Source of the DNA: Akkermansiaceae bacterium UBA1518
Lineage (GTDB): Bacteria; Verrucomicrobiota; Verrucomicrobiia; Verrucomicrobiales; Akkermansiaceae
Assembly: GCA_002323895.1 (NCBI GenBank)
Contig: DCQM01000048.1
Span: 1-26,130 of the forward strand
Length of the DNA: 26,130 bases
Direction: 5' to 3'
Part shown: positions 8,540-16,022 of the stretch, piece after piece
How positions within the stretch are numbered: position 1 is the first letter of the stretch
Layout of the letters: every line of letters begins with the position of its first letter
Program-made: the position numbers and the translations under genes
The notes under the pieces: model-generated
Database searches by the model: none
Told to the model about the DNA's origin: nothing
The model's input: the letters and a program-made list of their open reading frames with translations, nothing else

Positions 8540-9958
8540 GTGGCGAGAATATACCTTGATGACGATTTCCTTCTCTTCTCTGAGACAGCCCGCAAGCTTT
8601 TTCACGATACTGCGAAAAATCTTCCGATTATCGATTATCACACCCATCTCCCTCCAGATGAGGTCGCTACAAATCAGCGCTGGGAAAACATAACCGATCT
8701 CTGGCTTGGTCATGACCACTACAAATGGCGGGCCATGCGGGCCAATGGGATTCCAGAATCTCACATCACCGGCAGCGCTTCTCCAAAAGAGAAATTCCGT
8801 GCCTGGGCCGATACTATTCCGAATACCCTTCGAAATCCACTCTACGACTGGACTCACCTTGAGCTCCGCCGCTGTTTCGGCATCGATACTCTTTTGGGCC
8901 CAGAAACAGCGGACAAAATTTGGTCAGCTTGTAACGATCGCCTAAAAGACGAGGATTTCTCAGCACAAGGTCTCCTCCGTAAGTTTAGAGTTGATGCTGT
9001 CGGTACAACTGATGACCCCACCGATAGCCTCTCCCATCACGAAACAGCAAATGCCTCAGATTGCCCTACCAAGATTTATCCAACCTTTCGGCCTGATAAA
9101 GCATTTTTCGTTGACCGTCCGTCTGTCCTAAACCCGTGGCTCAACCAGCTTGGTGGAAATATTATTAGCTTCGCTGACTTTCTTTCGACGTTAAGGGCTC
9201 GTCATGATTACTTCCACGAAAAGGGCTGTCGCTTGACCGACCATGGAATGCGCTATGCCTTATCCGAACCATGTGACGAAAGGAAAGCGGATCAAATTCT
9301 CGCAAAAGTTCGAAAAGGCCATGCAGCCAATCCAGAAGAGACCGATGCTTTCGGAGCCCTCATTATGCATCACGTCGGTCAGTGGGTCTTCGAAAAGGAC
9401 TGGACGATGCAACTCCATTTGGGACCAAAGCGGAATCCTAACACAAGACTCTTTGAGCAATTAGGTCCCGACTCAGGATTTGATACCATCGGCGATTGGC
9501 CTCAGGGCGAGGCACTTTTATCGTTCCTCGACTCCCTGAGCAAACTCAACAAGCTACCAAAGACTATCGTTTATAACCTCAATCCACGCGATAATGCTGT
9601 CCTAGCCGCCGCCTGCGGCTCTTTTCAGGAAGCTCCAATCCGTGGGAAAATCCAATTTGGCTCTGGATGGTGGTTTAACGACACCCTTCAGGGAATGGAG
9701 TCTCAAATCAACGCGCTCTCGGCAGTCGGCCTTCTCTCCCACTTTGTTGGGATGCTTACCGATTCAAGATCTTTTTTATCCTTTCCAAGACACGAATATT
9801 TCCGTCGTTTGCTTTGTAATATAGTGGGACAAGATGTCGAAGACGGTAAGCTGCCAAATGACGAACGCCTCATCAGCAAAATGATTGGGAATATTTGCTA
9901 CCATAACGCTGAATCCTACTTCGGACTCCCCCATCATTCAGAGGATCTCTTAGCCTAA
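8540..9958 (+). CDS. uxaC: Uronate (glucuronate/galacturonate) isomerase
   Basis: Converts D-glucuronate to D-fructuronate and D-galacturonate to D-tagaturonate, the entry step of hexuronate catabolism. The 472-residue length matches the family (about 470). Visible features are IIDYHTHLPPDE (about residues 29-40) with the HxH metal site of the amidohydrolase superfamily, NPLYDWTHLELRR (about 98-110), VGTTDDPTDSL (about 154-164), MQLHLGPKRN in the middle, and a TDSRSFLSFPRHEYFRR segment near residues 417-433 that carries the late conserved Asp and Arg. The GTG start is required by frame: an ATG two bases upstream is in another frame. No other uronate genes are nearby, so the substrate supply (for example from sulfated glycans) is inferred only. 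Confidence 0.95.
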   Translation: MARIYLDDDFLLFSETARKLFHDTAKNLPIIDYHTHLPPDEVATNQRWENITDLWLGHDHYKWRAMRANGIPESHITGSASPKEKFRAWADTIPNTLRNPLYDWTHLELRRCFGIDTLLGPETADKIWSACNDRLKDEDFSAQGLLRKFRVDAVGTTDDPTDSLSHHETANASDCPTKIYPTFRPDKAFFVDRPSVLNPWLNQLGGNIISFADFLSTLRARHDYFHEKGCRLTDHGMRYALSEPCDERKADQILAKVRKGHAANPEETDAFGALIMHHVGQWVFEKDWTMQLHLGPKRNPNTRLFEQLGPDSGFDTIGDWPQGEALLSFLDSLSKLNKLPKTIVYNLNPRDNAVLAAACGSFQEAPIRGKIQFGSGWWFNDTLQGMESQINALSAVGLLSHFVGMLTDSRSFLSFPRHEYFRRLLCNIVGQDVEDGKLPNDERLISKMIGNICYHNAESYFGLPHHSEDLLA

Positions 9959-9995
9959 CCCCCCAAACGGCGGATTTCAGCCTCGTTTTTTTCTG

Positions 9996-10015
9996 AAAAG
10001 CGCGGTCGCTCTTTT
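9996..10015 (+). terminator. Possible weak terminator after uxaC
   Basis: AGCG (9999-10002) pairs with CGCT (10007-10010) around a CGGT loop. Flanking A and T runs can extend the stem past one bulged C, and CTTTT follows. The stem is short. The rest of the 160-nt gap before batA is AT-rich leader sequence in which I see no convincing promoter. Confidence 0.35.
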
Positions 10016-10118
10016 AGCGGACGATGTTATTATTCATGGGTTGCAAATTTTGAGTAAATTCTATGTTTAACCTCGCTTTCCCGGTGAAACGACAACGTCT
10101 TTTGATTGATTGAACCCG

Positions 10119-11153
10119 ATGCTTGATATTACCTTTGCCAACCCCCACTTCTTGTGGTTGCTCATTCCTCTTATTGGAGGACTCGTTTGGCGTTGGTTCA
10201 GCATTCCAGCTTCTATTGCCGTCTCTTCCACCGACCACTACACCAAGACTGCACCCAGGAAGAATTTTGCACCCCGGCACCTTCTTCTCTTGCTAGAAAT
10301 TTTCGCTGCGGCAGCCTTCATTTTTGCACTGGCTCGTCCCCAGTCTGATATGGAAATCGTTCCTGTGACCAAGGAAGGAACTGACATCATGCTGGTGCTC
10401 GATTACTCCAACAGTATGGATGCCTTCGACCCGCTATCAGATATGGATGATTCCGCAGTTCGAAAAGGCATTGCACAGGGGAGAATAAAGGACCGGCTAG
10501 GTGTTGCAAAGGATCAGATCAACCGATTCGTTTCGAGACGTTCAGGCGATCGGATCGGCCTTGTTATTTTTGGACATCTTGGCAACCTCGCGGTAGACCC
10601 AACGATCGATCACGACCACCTCATTGGGTATGTCAATCAGCTTGAGAACTCGCTTCTTTCACAGAGTGAACGCGGCACCAATATTGCCGGCGGAATCAGT
10701 CAAGGAATCATCGCCTTAAAAGACTATAATGAAACGAGACGCACTATCGTCCTAATCACTGACGGTGATCACACCGTTCCTGATCCCGTTTACACCCCAG
10801 TAACAGCTGCGGAAGCGGCAAAAAAACAAGATATCACGATTCACACCGTTGGCATTGGGAGTGACGACCCTTTTCTCCTAGGACCACTTTCACGCATGGG
10901 CGCGACAATCCGCTTTGACACTAGGAACCTCGAAAAGATCGCTTCAATCACCGGTGGCCAGTTTTTTAGAGCAAAGGACAACAAGGGTTTTGAAAATGTC
11001 ATGGATACCATCGATGCCCTTGAAAAAACGTCGAAACAACGTCCAGCCCTTATCTATCAGCGCGATCTATACCCCACTCTTTTGGTCGGAGGAATCGCCG
11101 CTCTCGGCCTTGCCATCTTTCTTCGTCACACCCTCCTTCGAGAAATCTCTTAG
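10119..11153 (+). CDS. batA: BatA-like von Willebrand factor A membrane protein
   Basis: A 344-residue membrane protein with the Bat layout. Two N-terminal hydrophobic segments (about residues 10-28 and 50-70) are followed by a VWA domain (about 85-290) and a C-terminal transmembrane helix (about 315-335). The metal-ion adhesion site is intact: LDYSNSM gives DxSxS (about 94-98), GTNIAGG gives the Thr, and LITDGDH gives the Asp. Bat proteins are linked genetically to aerotolerance and envelope stress in Bacteroides and Leptospira, but their biochemistry is unknown. A TTG three codons upstream is possible, but the ATG at 10119 gives the usual short leader. The next gene starts 13 nt later. No MoxR or DUF58 gene precedes it here. 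Confidence 0.88.
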   Translation: MLDITFANPHFLWLLIPLIGGLVWRWFSIPASIAVSSTDHYTKTAPRKNFAPRHLLLLLEIFAAAAFIFALARPQSDMEIVPVTKEGTDIMLVLDYSNSMDAFDPLSDMDDSAVRKGIAQGRIKDRLGVAKDQINRFVSRRSGDRIGLVIFGHLGNLAVDPTIDHDHLIGYVNQLENSLLSQSERGTNIAGGISQGIIALKDYNETRRTIVLITDGDHTVPDPVYTPVTAAEAAKKQDITIHTVGIGSDDPFLLGPLSRMGATIRFDTRNLEKIASITGGQFFRAKDNKGFENVMDTIDALEKTSKQRPALIYQRDLYPTLLVGGIAALGLAIFLRHTLLREIS

Positions 11154-11166
11154 ACCTGTCATCAAA

Positions 11167-13707
11167 ATGGAATTCCTCGCTCTCAAAAACCTCTTTTGGG
11201 TCCTACCCATCATCATCGTGGCCATTAGCTTTGCTACGTGGTCTTGCCATCAGCGGAAGAAGGCTATCTCTCTTCTAACCCAGAACTCTGGGCATTGTAA
11301 TCTAAAGTCGAACGCCTCTCCGGTTCGCCGCCGGATCCTCGGAATCGCTCTTCTCGCTTCGCTTTTACTTGCCGGGATCTCCGCCCTTCGCCCGATCAGC
11401 GGGTTCGTCAGAACTGAGTTCAAACGTCCTTCGAAAAATCTGGTTGTCCTTTTCGATATTTCCAAATCGATGACAGCAACAGATACCGAAGGAATCAGTC
11501 GAAATGACGCAGCGAAGCTTCTCTTGCGAGAATTTATTAATTCTCGCCCAACTGATCGTATCGGCCTGATCTCTTTCGCAGGAGATACCTTCATCGAGAC
11601 ACCTGTCACCAGGAGCCGCGCCACCCTCCTTAAGCGAGTCAATCAAATTCAGCCTGGTGATTTCTTAGTTCCCGGCACCGACATCACCTCTGCTCTTGAG
11701 GAGGCTCAAAATCTTCTTACCGAAGAACCTCCACCGGGATCAGCGATTATTGTTCTTTCCGATGGAGACAACGTTACCGGCGGCGATCCAGAAAAGGTCC
11801 TTGGTCAACTTAAGAAATCCACGGTCCCCATTATTGCGGTTGCCTTTGGAAAAGATGGCGTGCCAGCTAACGTGCCCCAAACCGAAATGTTCACGCAGTC
11901 AGATCATAATACGGTCAAGCAACTCTCCCAGGCAACCAACGGACTCTTTATTAGCGCTTCACCAAAAGAAGTGGATGCTCAAATTGCGAAACTCAACACC
12001 CGTGTCGACACTATCGAGTTGGATGGCAAAAATATCGCGGGTGAACTCTACGAACGACCCCAGGATATTTTTGTCTGGCCTCTTACCATAGCTCTTATTT
12101 GTCTCATGACCCACATCTTGCTCCCACTTAGAACAAAAAATTGGTACCCACTAACAACCGCAATCATCTTCCTTTTTTCACTCGCTCCAAGCCTTTCCGG
12201 CGAACAGGTCGATTCTTACGACGAAGCACTAGAGATAGCCAAGACAGAGGAACTACCAGTCATGGTAATATTCACCGGTTCAGATTGGTCACAGCTTTCG
12301 ATTACGTTCGAACAAGAGATTCTCACACACCAAATTTTTATAAAATGGGCAGAGACTAAAATTGTATGGACGCTCGTGGACCTTCCTCGTGTTGGGATCA
12401 CTGAGGTAGAAAGGCGCGCCCGCCGCACTCTTGTTAAAAAGTTAGGGGTCGAAACCTTTCCAATGGCGGTATTTTTAGACTTTAACGAGAACCCCATAGG
12501 CTCCCTCACCCACGATCCCAAAGGACCCAATTCTTGGATCGAGCGAGCGGATGCGATCTTAAGGGGCGAGATTGCAGCCGCCGATACCGCCGCATCAACA
12601 GATTACCTCCCTGAAGAGGTCCGAAAAAGCCTTGAAGATCCCACCCTTACCGAGACCCAGAGGAGTATCCGCTACTATAACAAGGCTCTAGAGCTCGAGA
12701 AATCTGAGCCTGAACTCACCCTAAAATCTGCTGACCGGTTTAAACTACTGCTTGATCTTTACAGTAAGGCTGCGGACGCAGCTCCGACCCCCCGAAACGA
12801 TCTGAAATTCGCCGCTCTTCACAAGCGCGGGCTCCTCTACCATCGCAAGGGACAATCAAATGTTCCCAAATCTGAACAAGAAATTATGATGATGGCAATG
12901 CAGGAACGTTCCGATCCGATAAAGCTGCTTAAGCGTGCTAAAGGTTCATTCAAAAAGGCCCTCGAGATTTATAAGGGGGCCGCACCACTGAAGCCAGCTG
13001 ACGAACAACTGAGCGACAACCTCGCCCTCGTTTACAAAAATATCTCACGAGTTCAGGCCTACCTTGATTTTCTTGCGGCGTTCCAAGATGCCATCGAGAG
13101 CACCCAAAACGCCCTCGATCAAGAAAATCGATTCGTCGAAAGCTTCAAGCGCGAGGTCAACACACTCACCGAAGTAAATAAGAGGGCGATCCAAAGCGCC
13201 GTGAACTCGATTCAAAACCTCATAGCCAAAGCAGAAGTAATTGAGGATTCGCCGACCATTCTGCCGGAAGAAGGTTTAAAAGACTACCATCTAGCCGAGG
13301 AGGATATCGTTCTGGCACCCTCCCCCCATCGTGAACGCCGGCTAGATCAAGCAGCTCAGCATATTCAAGATGCCCTAGATCACCTCATTGATCCCCAGCA
13401 ACAACAGCAACCATCTCAAGGCGAGGGAGAAGGTGACTCCGAAGAAGGCGAACAAAGTGAAGGTGAGGAGCCAGACGGCGAAGGTGGCCGCCAAGAAAAT
13501 CAGGAAAACCCCCAGGGAGATCGCCCCGAAGGCGATGAACCTGAAGCTGAAGATGAGGGCGAAGATGAGGGTCAGGGCGAGCCCGATGACAATGATCTTA
13601 AGAGAGCCGAAAAAGAAGGCGGCGATCTACGCTCACGTCTCCTAAGGAGGCAGCAGCAGGAATATCTCCGAAATGGTCGACGAATCCCTCGTAGTAAGAG
13701 CCACTAA
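11167..13707 (+). CDS. BatB-like VWA / thioredoxin-like / helical-repeat fusion protein with acidic tail
   Basis: An 846-residue multidomain protein. Residues 1-80 hold two transmembrane helices. About 88-275 is a VWA domain with intact DxSxS (FDISKSM), GTDITSA and LSDGDN motifs, as in BatB. Then come one membrane helix (about 301-320) and a signal-peptide-like stretch (about 326-345). Next is a thioredoxin-like domain (about 350-475) with the cis-Pro in ETFPMAVF but SQLS (375-378) where CxxC is expected. Helical repeats follow (about 500-735), then a Gln/Glu/Gly-rich acidic tract (about 741-805) and a basic C-terminal end, as in BatC-like proteins. The frame is open further upstream, inside batA, but the ATG at 11167 sits 13 nt after batA and begins a proper membrane segment. 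Probably periplasmic beyond the VWA domain. Confidence 0.85.
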   Translation: MEFLALKNLFWVLPIIIVAISFATWSCHQRKKAISLLTQNSGHCNLKSNASPVRRRILGIALLASLLLAGISALRPISGFVRTEFKRPSKNLVVLFDISKSMTATDTEGISRNDAAKLLLREFINSRPTDRIGLISFAGDTFIETPVTRSRATLLKRVNQIQPGDFLVPGTDITSALEEAQNLLTEEPPPGSAIIVLSDGDNVTGGDPEKVLGQLKKSTVPIIAVAFGKDGVPANVPQTEMFTQSDHNTVKQLSQATNGLFISASPKEVDAQIAKLNTRVDTIELDGKNIAGELYERPQDIFVWPLTIALICLMTHILLPLRTKNWYPLTTAIIFLFSLAPSLSGEQVDSYDEALEIAKTEELPVMVIFTGSDWSQLSITFEQEILTHQIFIKWAETKIVWTLVDLPRVGITEVERRARRTLVKKLGVETFPMAVFLDFNENPIGSLTHDPKGPNSWIERADAILRGEIAAADTAASTDYLPEEVRKSLEDPTLTETQRSIRYYNKALELEKSEPELTLKSADRFKLLLDLYSKAADAAPTPRNDLKFAALHKRGLLYHRKGQSNVPKSEQEIMMMAMQERSDPIKLLKRAKGSFKKALEIYKGAAPLKPADEQLSDNLALVYKNISRVQAYLDFLAAFQDAIESTQNALDQENRFVESFKREVNTLTEVNKRAIQSAVNSIQNLIAKAEVIEDSPTILPEEGLKDYHLAEEDIVLAPSPHRERRLDQAAQHIQDALDHLIDPQQQQQPSQGEGEGDSEEGEQSEGEEPDGEGGRQENQENPQGDRPEGDEPEAEDEGEDEGQGEPDDNDLKRAEKEGGDLRSRLLRRQQQEYLRNGRRIPRSKSH
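13389..13600 (+). repeat. Low-complexity Glu/Gly/Gln-coding repeat region
   Basis: Imperfect repeats of GAAGGCGA-like units encode a Gln run followed by a Glu/Gly/Asp-rich tract inside the BatB fusion gene. The unit is degenerate. It looks like low-complexity expansion and not an inserted element. Confidence 0.6.
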
Positions 13708-13721
13708 TTTTCGAAACCAAA

Positions 13722-16022
13722 ATGATCCGACTCGTTCTCATTTTTAGTCTCTTTTCAGCCACGGTCTCCTGGGCACAGGACTACCGTGTTTCCCGGCCAC
13801 CAAATCTTATTACTGAGGACCGGATCGAATACATCAGCATCGTGACCAGAGCCGAAATGGAACTGGGCAAACTTCCTAATCATCCTAAAATCACCTGGCT
13901 CGGTTATTCCAGTATTCGACTTCCTAATGATGCTTACGGAAACATGCAAACCGACAACCGGATCTCATTTATCGCAACCTCACCTGGGTTAATCGATTTC
14001 CCTCCAGTCCCAATCGTGCTTGAAAACAAAGAGTTTTTCATTCGAATCGGGGAAATAAAAGTAACAGAAAACACCACTTCAAAAACCGACACCCGCCTAG
14101 AGATCCTCTGGAACGGAAGTGGTCAGATGCCAAAAAAGGTCCATTTGGGTGAGGCCGTGGAAATTCAATTTATCGAGCTTGTTGAAAACAAGAACAACCG
14201 GTTCCGCGGAAGTTCATATTTTTCTCAGCCCACAAACCGGGTCGAGGGAGCGCAGTGGCATCAATACCTGCGTTACTCAGGGCGCAAACCAGTTCCCAGT
14301 GACTACTTCTACACCTATTCCCAAGGCGGGTTCTTCAGTCGCTACGGAAGCCCTGAGAACTATAGCGAGATGGCCCAAGAAATCGAGGGTGTTGATTATA
14401 ATCTCCGCGCCTACAAGGCTCGTTTGTATTTCACAAAAATTGGAATATCAACGGGACACCTTAGCGCGACTCTTGGAACTTCTCGGATCCGCTCAAGACA
14501 CCGAACACACGTCATCCCATTTGAAATTGAAGTGCTTCCCATTCCGCCTATTCCTAATAATCAGGCAATCGATTCGGGACTTGTAGGAGATTGGAAATTT
14601 CAAATCGACTACCGCCCTCTTCAACCTGCAGCCTCTCGCCCCTTTATCATCGATATTTCAATCACCGGCCAAGGGAACCCAAATCTCAGGAATGACTTCG
14701 ATTTTTCAAGCCAAGGCTTCCCATCCGTGGAAAGCGAGCTCTATCCAAAAGTCGGCAGTAACTATGATTTTTGGGAAGGAGACTTCACGCAAACCCTTCT
14801 CCCAACCGGCAAAGTAGGAACCCTACCCGCAATCACCCTCGCCTCTTTTGACACCGTCGACGATAAATGGCGTTTCCATAAAATCACACCAACTCTAAAC
14901 CTTCCAGGAACTAGTGACATCACTGCATCAATGACTCCTAGAAACGACGCGGGCAGCGTAACCACACGCCCAGTTCTACTCAATCTTCCCGTGTCTACCT
15001 TTGCAGCCTTCGCTATTGCTCCTTTTCTCCCTTTTCTTTTCGGCCTAGCCAAGAAACGGCTAGATTCGCGAGATCCAGAGCAAAAGGAACGGGAAAAAAC
15101 TCTTAAACGCCTGATTATAACCTTCAAATCAGGAAAAGGAACGGCAGAAGAAATTGACAACGAATTACTGCCCATTCTTCGGCACAAACTCCGACTCCCC
15201 TCAGGATCAACTGTAAGAGAAATTGCGAGTATACTTGATGACCAAGAACTCGCCAAGATCCTTGAAGCCCATGCTGAAATTTCCTTTTCCAGTCAAGCAA
15301 AGCCGTTCGACTTCATTTCATTGGGGCGCAGACTCACAAAGATTTCGCTCTTGCTATTGATTAGTAATATCTCCCTGAAGGGCTCAACTTTGGAGGAAGC
15401 CAATCAAGCGTTTAATGAGGCGAACTTCACCAAAGCAATCAGCATCTACGATAGTCTCATCGAAGAAAGCCCTGACCGCGGATCGCTACACTATAATCTG
15501 GCTCAAGCCCATCTTTCCGCAAATGCCCCCTCGCGCGCGCGCGCTTCCTGCCACACCGCGCTCTTACTTGATCCGCTAGATCAGGATGCGCGGTCCTTGA
15601 TGAGTGACATTCGCGAGCGCCAGGGTGATCTTACCGTTTCACGAAACCGATTTCTCGACCTTCGTCCGGATCAATGGATCGTCGCAGCTTCTGTCACCTG
15701 GGTTATGAGCTTCTTATTTTTTGGGGGCCGAAAATTCATCTCACTCCCCCGCTGGCCTGGGCTTATTCTTGGAGCCATCGCACTCCTCTTTTTAGGAACC
15801 GCTGCTTGGCGACAGAAACAACATTACTCTTCCGATCAATATATGGTTCTTGCCGACGAACTCCCCCGCGAACCCAAGGCGGGAACACCCGACTGGAACT
15901 ATCCCGCACTTAGGGCAGGCCAAATCGTTCAAATTTCCGAGGTCAATGAAACCCATGCCCTCGTTCAATCATCCGAAAGCACTTTTTGGCTCCCCATAAA
16001 TGAACTCCAACAAGTCTGGTAA
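13722..16022 (+). CDS. BatD-BatE fusion (oxygen-tolerance-like protein with TPR and SH3-like end)
   Basis: A 766-residue protein. A signal peptide (hydrophobic LVLIFSLFSATVSWAQ, about residues 4-19) is followed by a long beta-rich periplasmic region (about 20-415) that resembles BatD, a transmembrane helix (about 424-441) and a cytoplasmic helical part. A second signal-peptide-like hydrophobic stretch (ISLLLLISNISL, about 542-553) leads into TPR repeats (about 557-630). Two transmembrane helices (about 648-690) and a C-terminal SH3-like segment ending in WLPINELQQVW complete the BatE layout. This is best read as BatD and BatE fused in one frame. An internal start producing a separate BatE cannot be excluded. 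It begins 14 nt after the BatB fusion and its TAA abuts the next ATG. Confidence 0.78.
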   Translation: MIRLVLIFSLFSATVSWAQDYRVSRPPNLITEDRIEYISIVTRAEMELGKLPNHPKITWLGYSSIRLPNDAYGNMQTDNRISFIATSPGLIDFPPVPIVLENKEFFIRIGEIKVTENTTSKTDTRLEILWNGSGQMPKKVHLGEAVEIQFIELVENKNNRFRGSSYFSQPTNRVEGAQWHQYLRYSGRKPVPSDYFYTYSQGGFFSRYGSPENYSEMAQEIEGVDYNLRAYKARLYFTKIGISTGHLSATLGTSRIRSRHRTHVIPFEIEVLPIPPIPNNQAIDSGLVGDWKFQIDYRPLQPAASRPFIIDISITGQGNPNLRNDFDFSSQGFPSVESELYPKVGSNYDFWEGDFTQTLLPTGKVGTLPAITLASFDTVDDKWRFHKITPTLNLPGTSDITASMTPRNDAGSVTTRPVLLNLPVSTFAAFAIAPFLPFLFGLAKKRLDSRDPEQKEREKTLKRLIITFKSGKGTAEEIDNELLPILRHKLRLPSGSTVREIASILDDQELAKILEAHAEISFSSQAKPFDFISLGRRLTKISLLLLISNISLKGSTLEEANQAFNEANFTKAISIYDSLIEESPDRGSLHYNLAQAHLSANAPSRARASCHTALLLDPLDQDARSLMSDIRERQGDLTVSRNRFLDLRPDQWIVAASVTWVMSFLFFGGRKFISLPRWPGLILGAIALLFLGTAAWRQKQHYSSDQYMVLADELPREPKAGTPDWNYPALRAGQIVQISEVNETHALVQSSESTFWLPINELQQVW
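15532..15544. repeat. 13-nt alternating CG tract
   Basis: An uninterrupted CGCGCGCGCGCGC run lies inside the TPR part of the BatD-BatE fusion, where it encodes alternating Ala and Arg. It is a simple repeat that could be prone to slippage or Z-DNA. The reading frame is intact across it. Confidence 0.7.

Noticed and set aside
8538..8560. ATG at 8538 as the uxaC start
   Set aside because: It is in a different frame from the uronate isomerase; the GTG at 8540 is the in-frame start.
10041..10075. TTGCAA ... TATGTT as a batA promoter
   Set aside because: The spacing is about 15 bp and both boxes are weak in an AT-rich stretch, so it is not distinguishable from background.
10915..11166. An 84-codon upstream extension of the BatB fusion frame inside batA
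   Set aside because: The residues have no family resemblance and lie fully within the batA coding region. The ATG at 11167 begins a proper membrane helix just after the batA stop.
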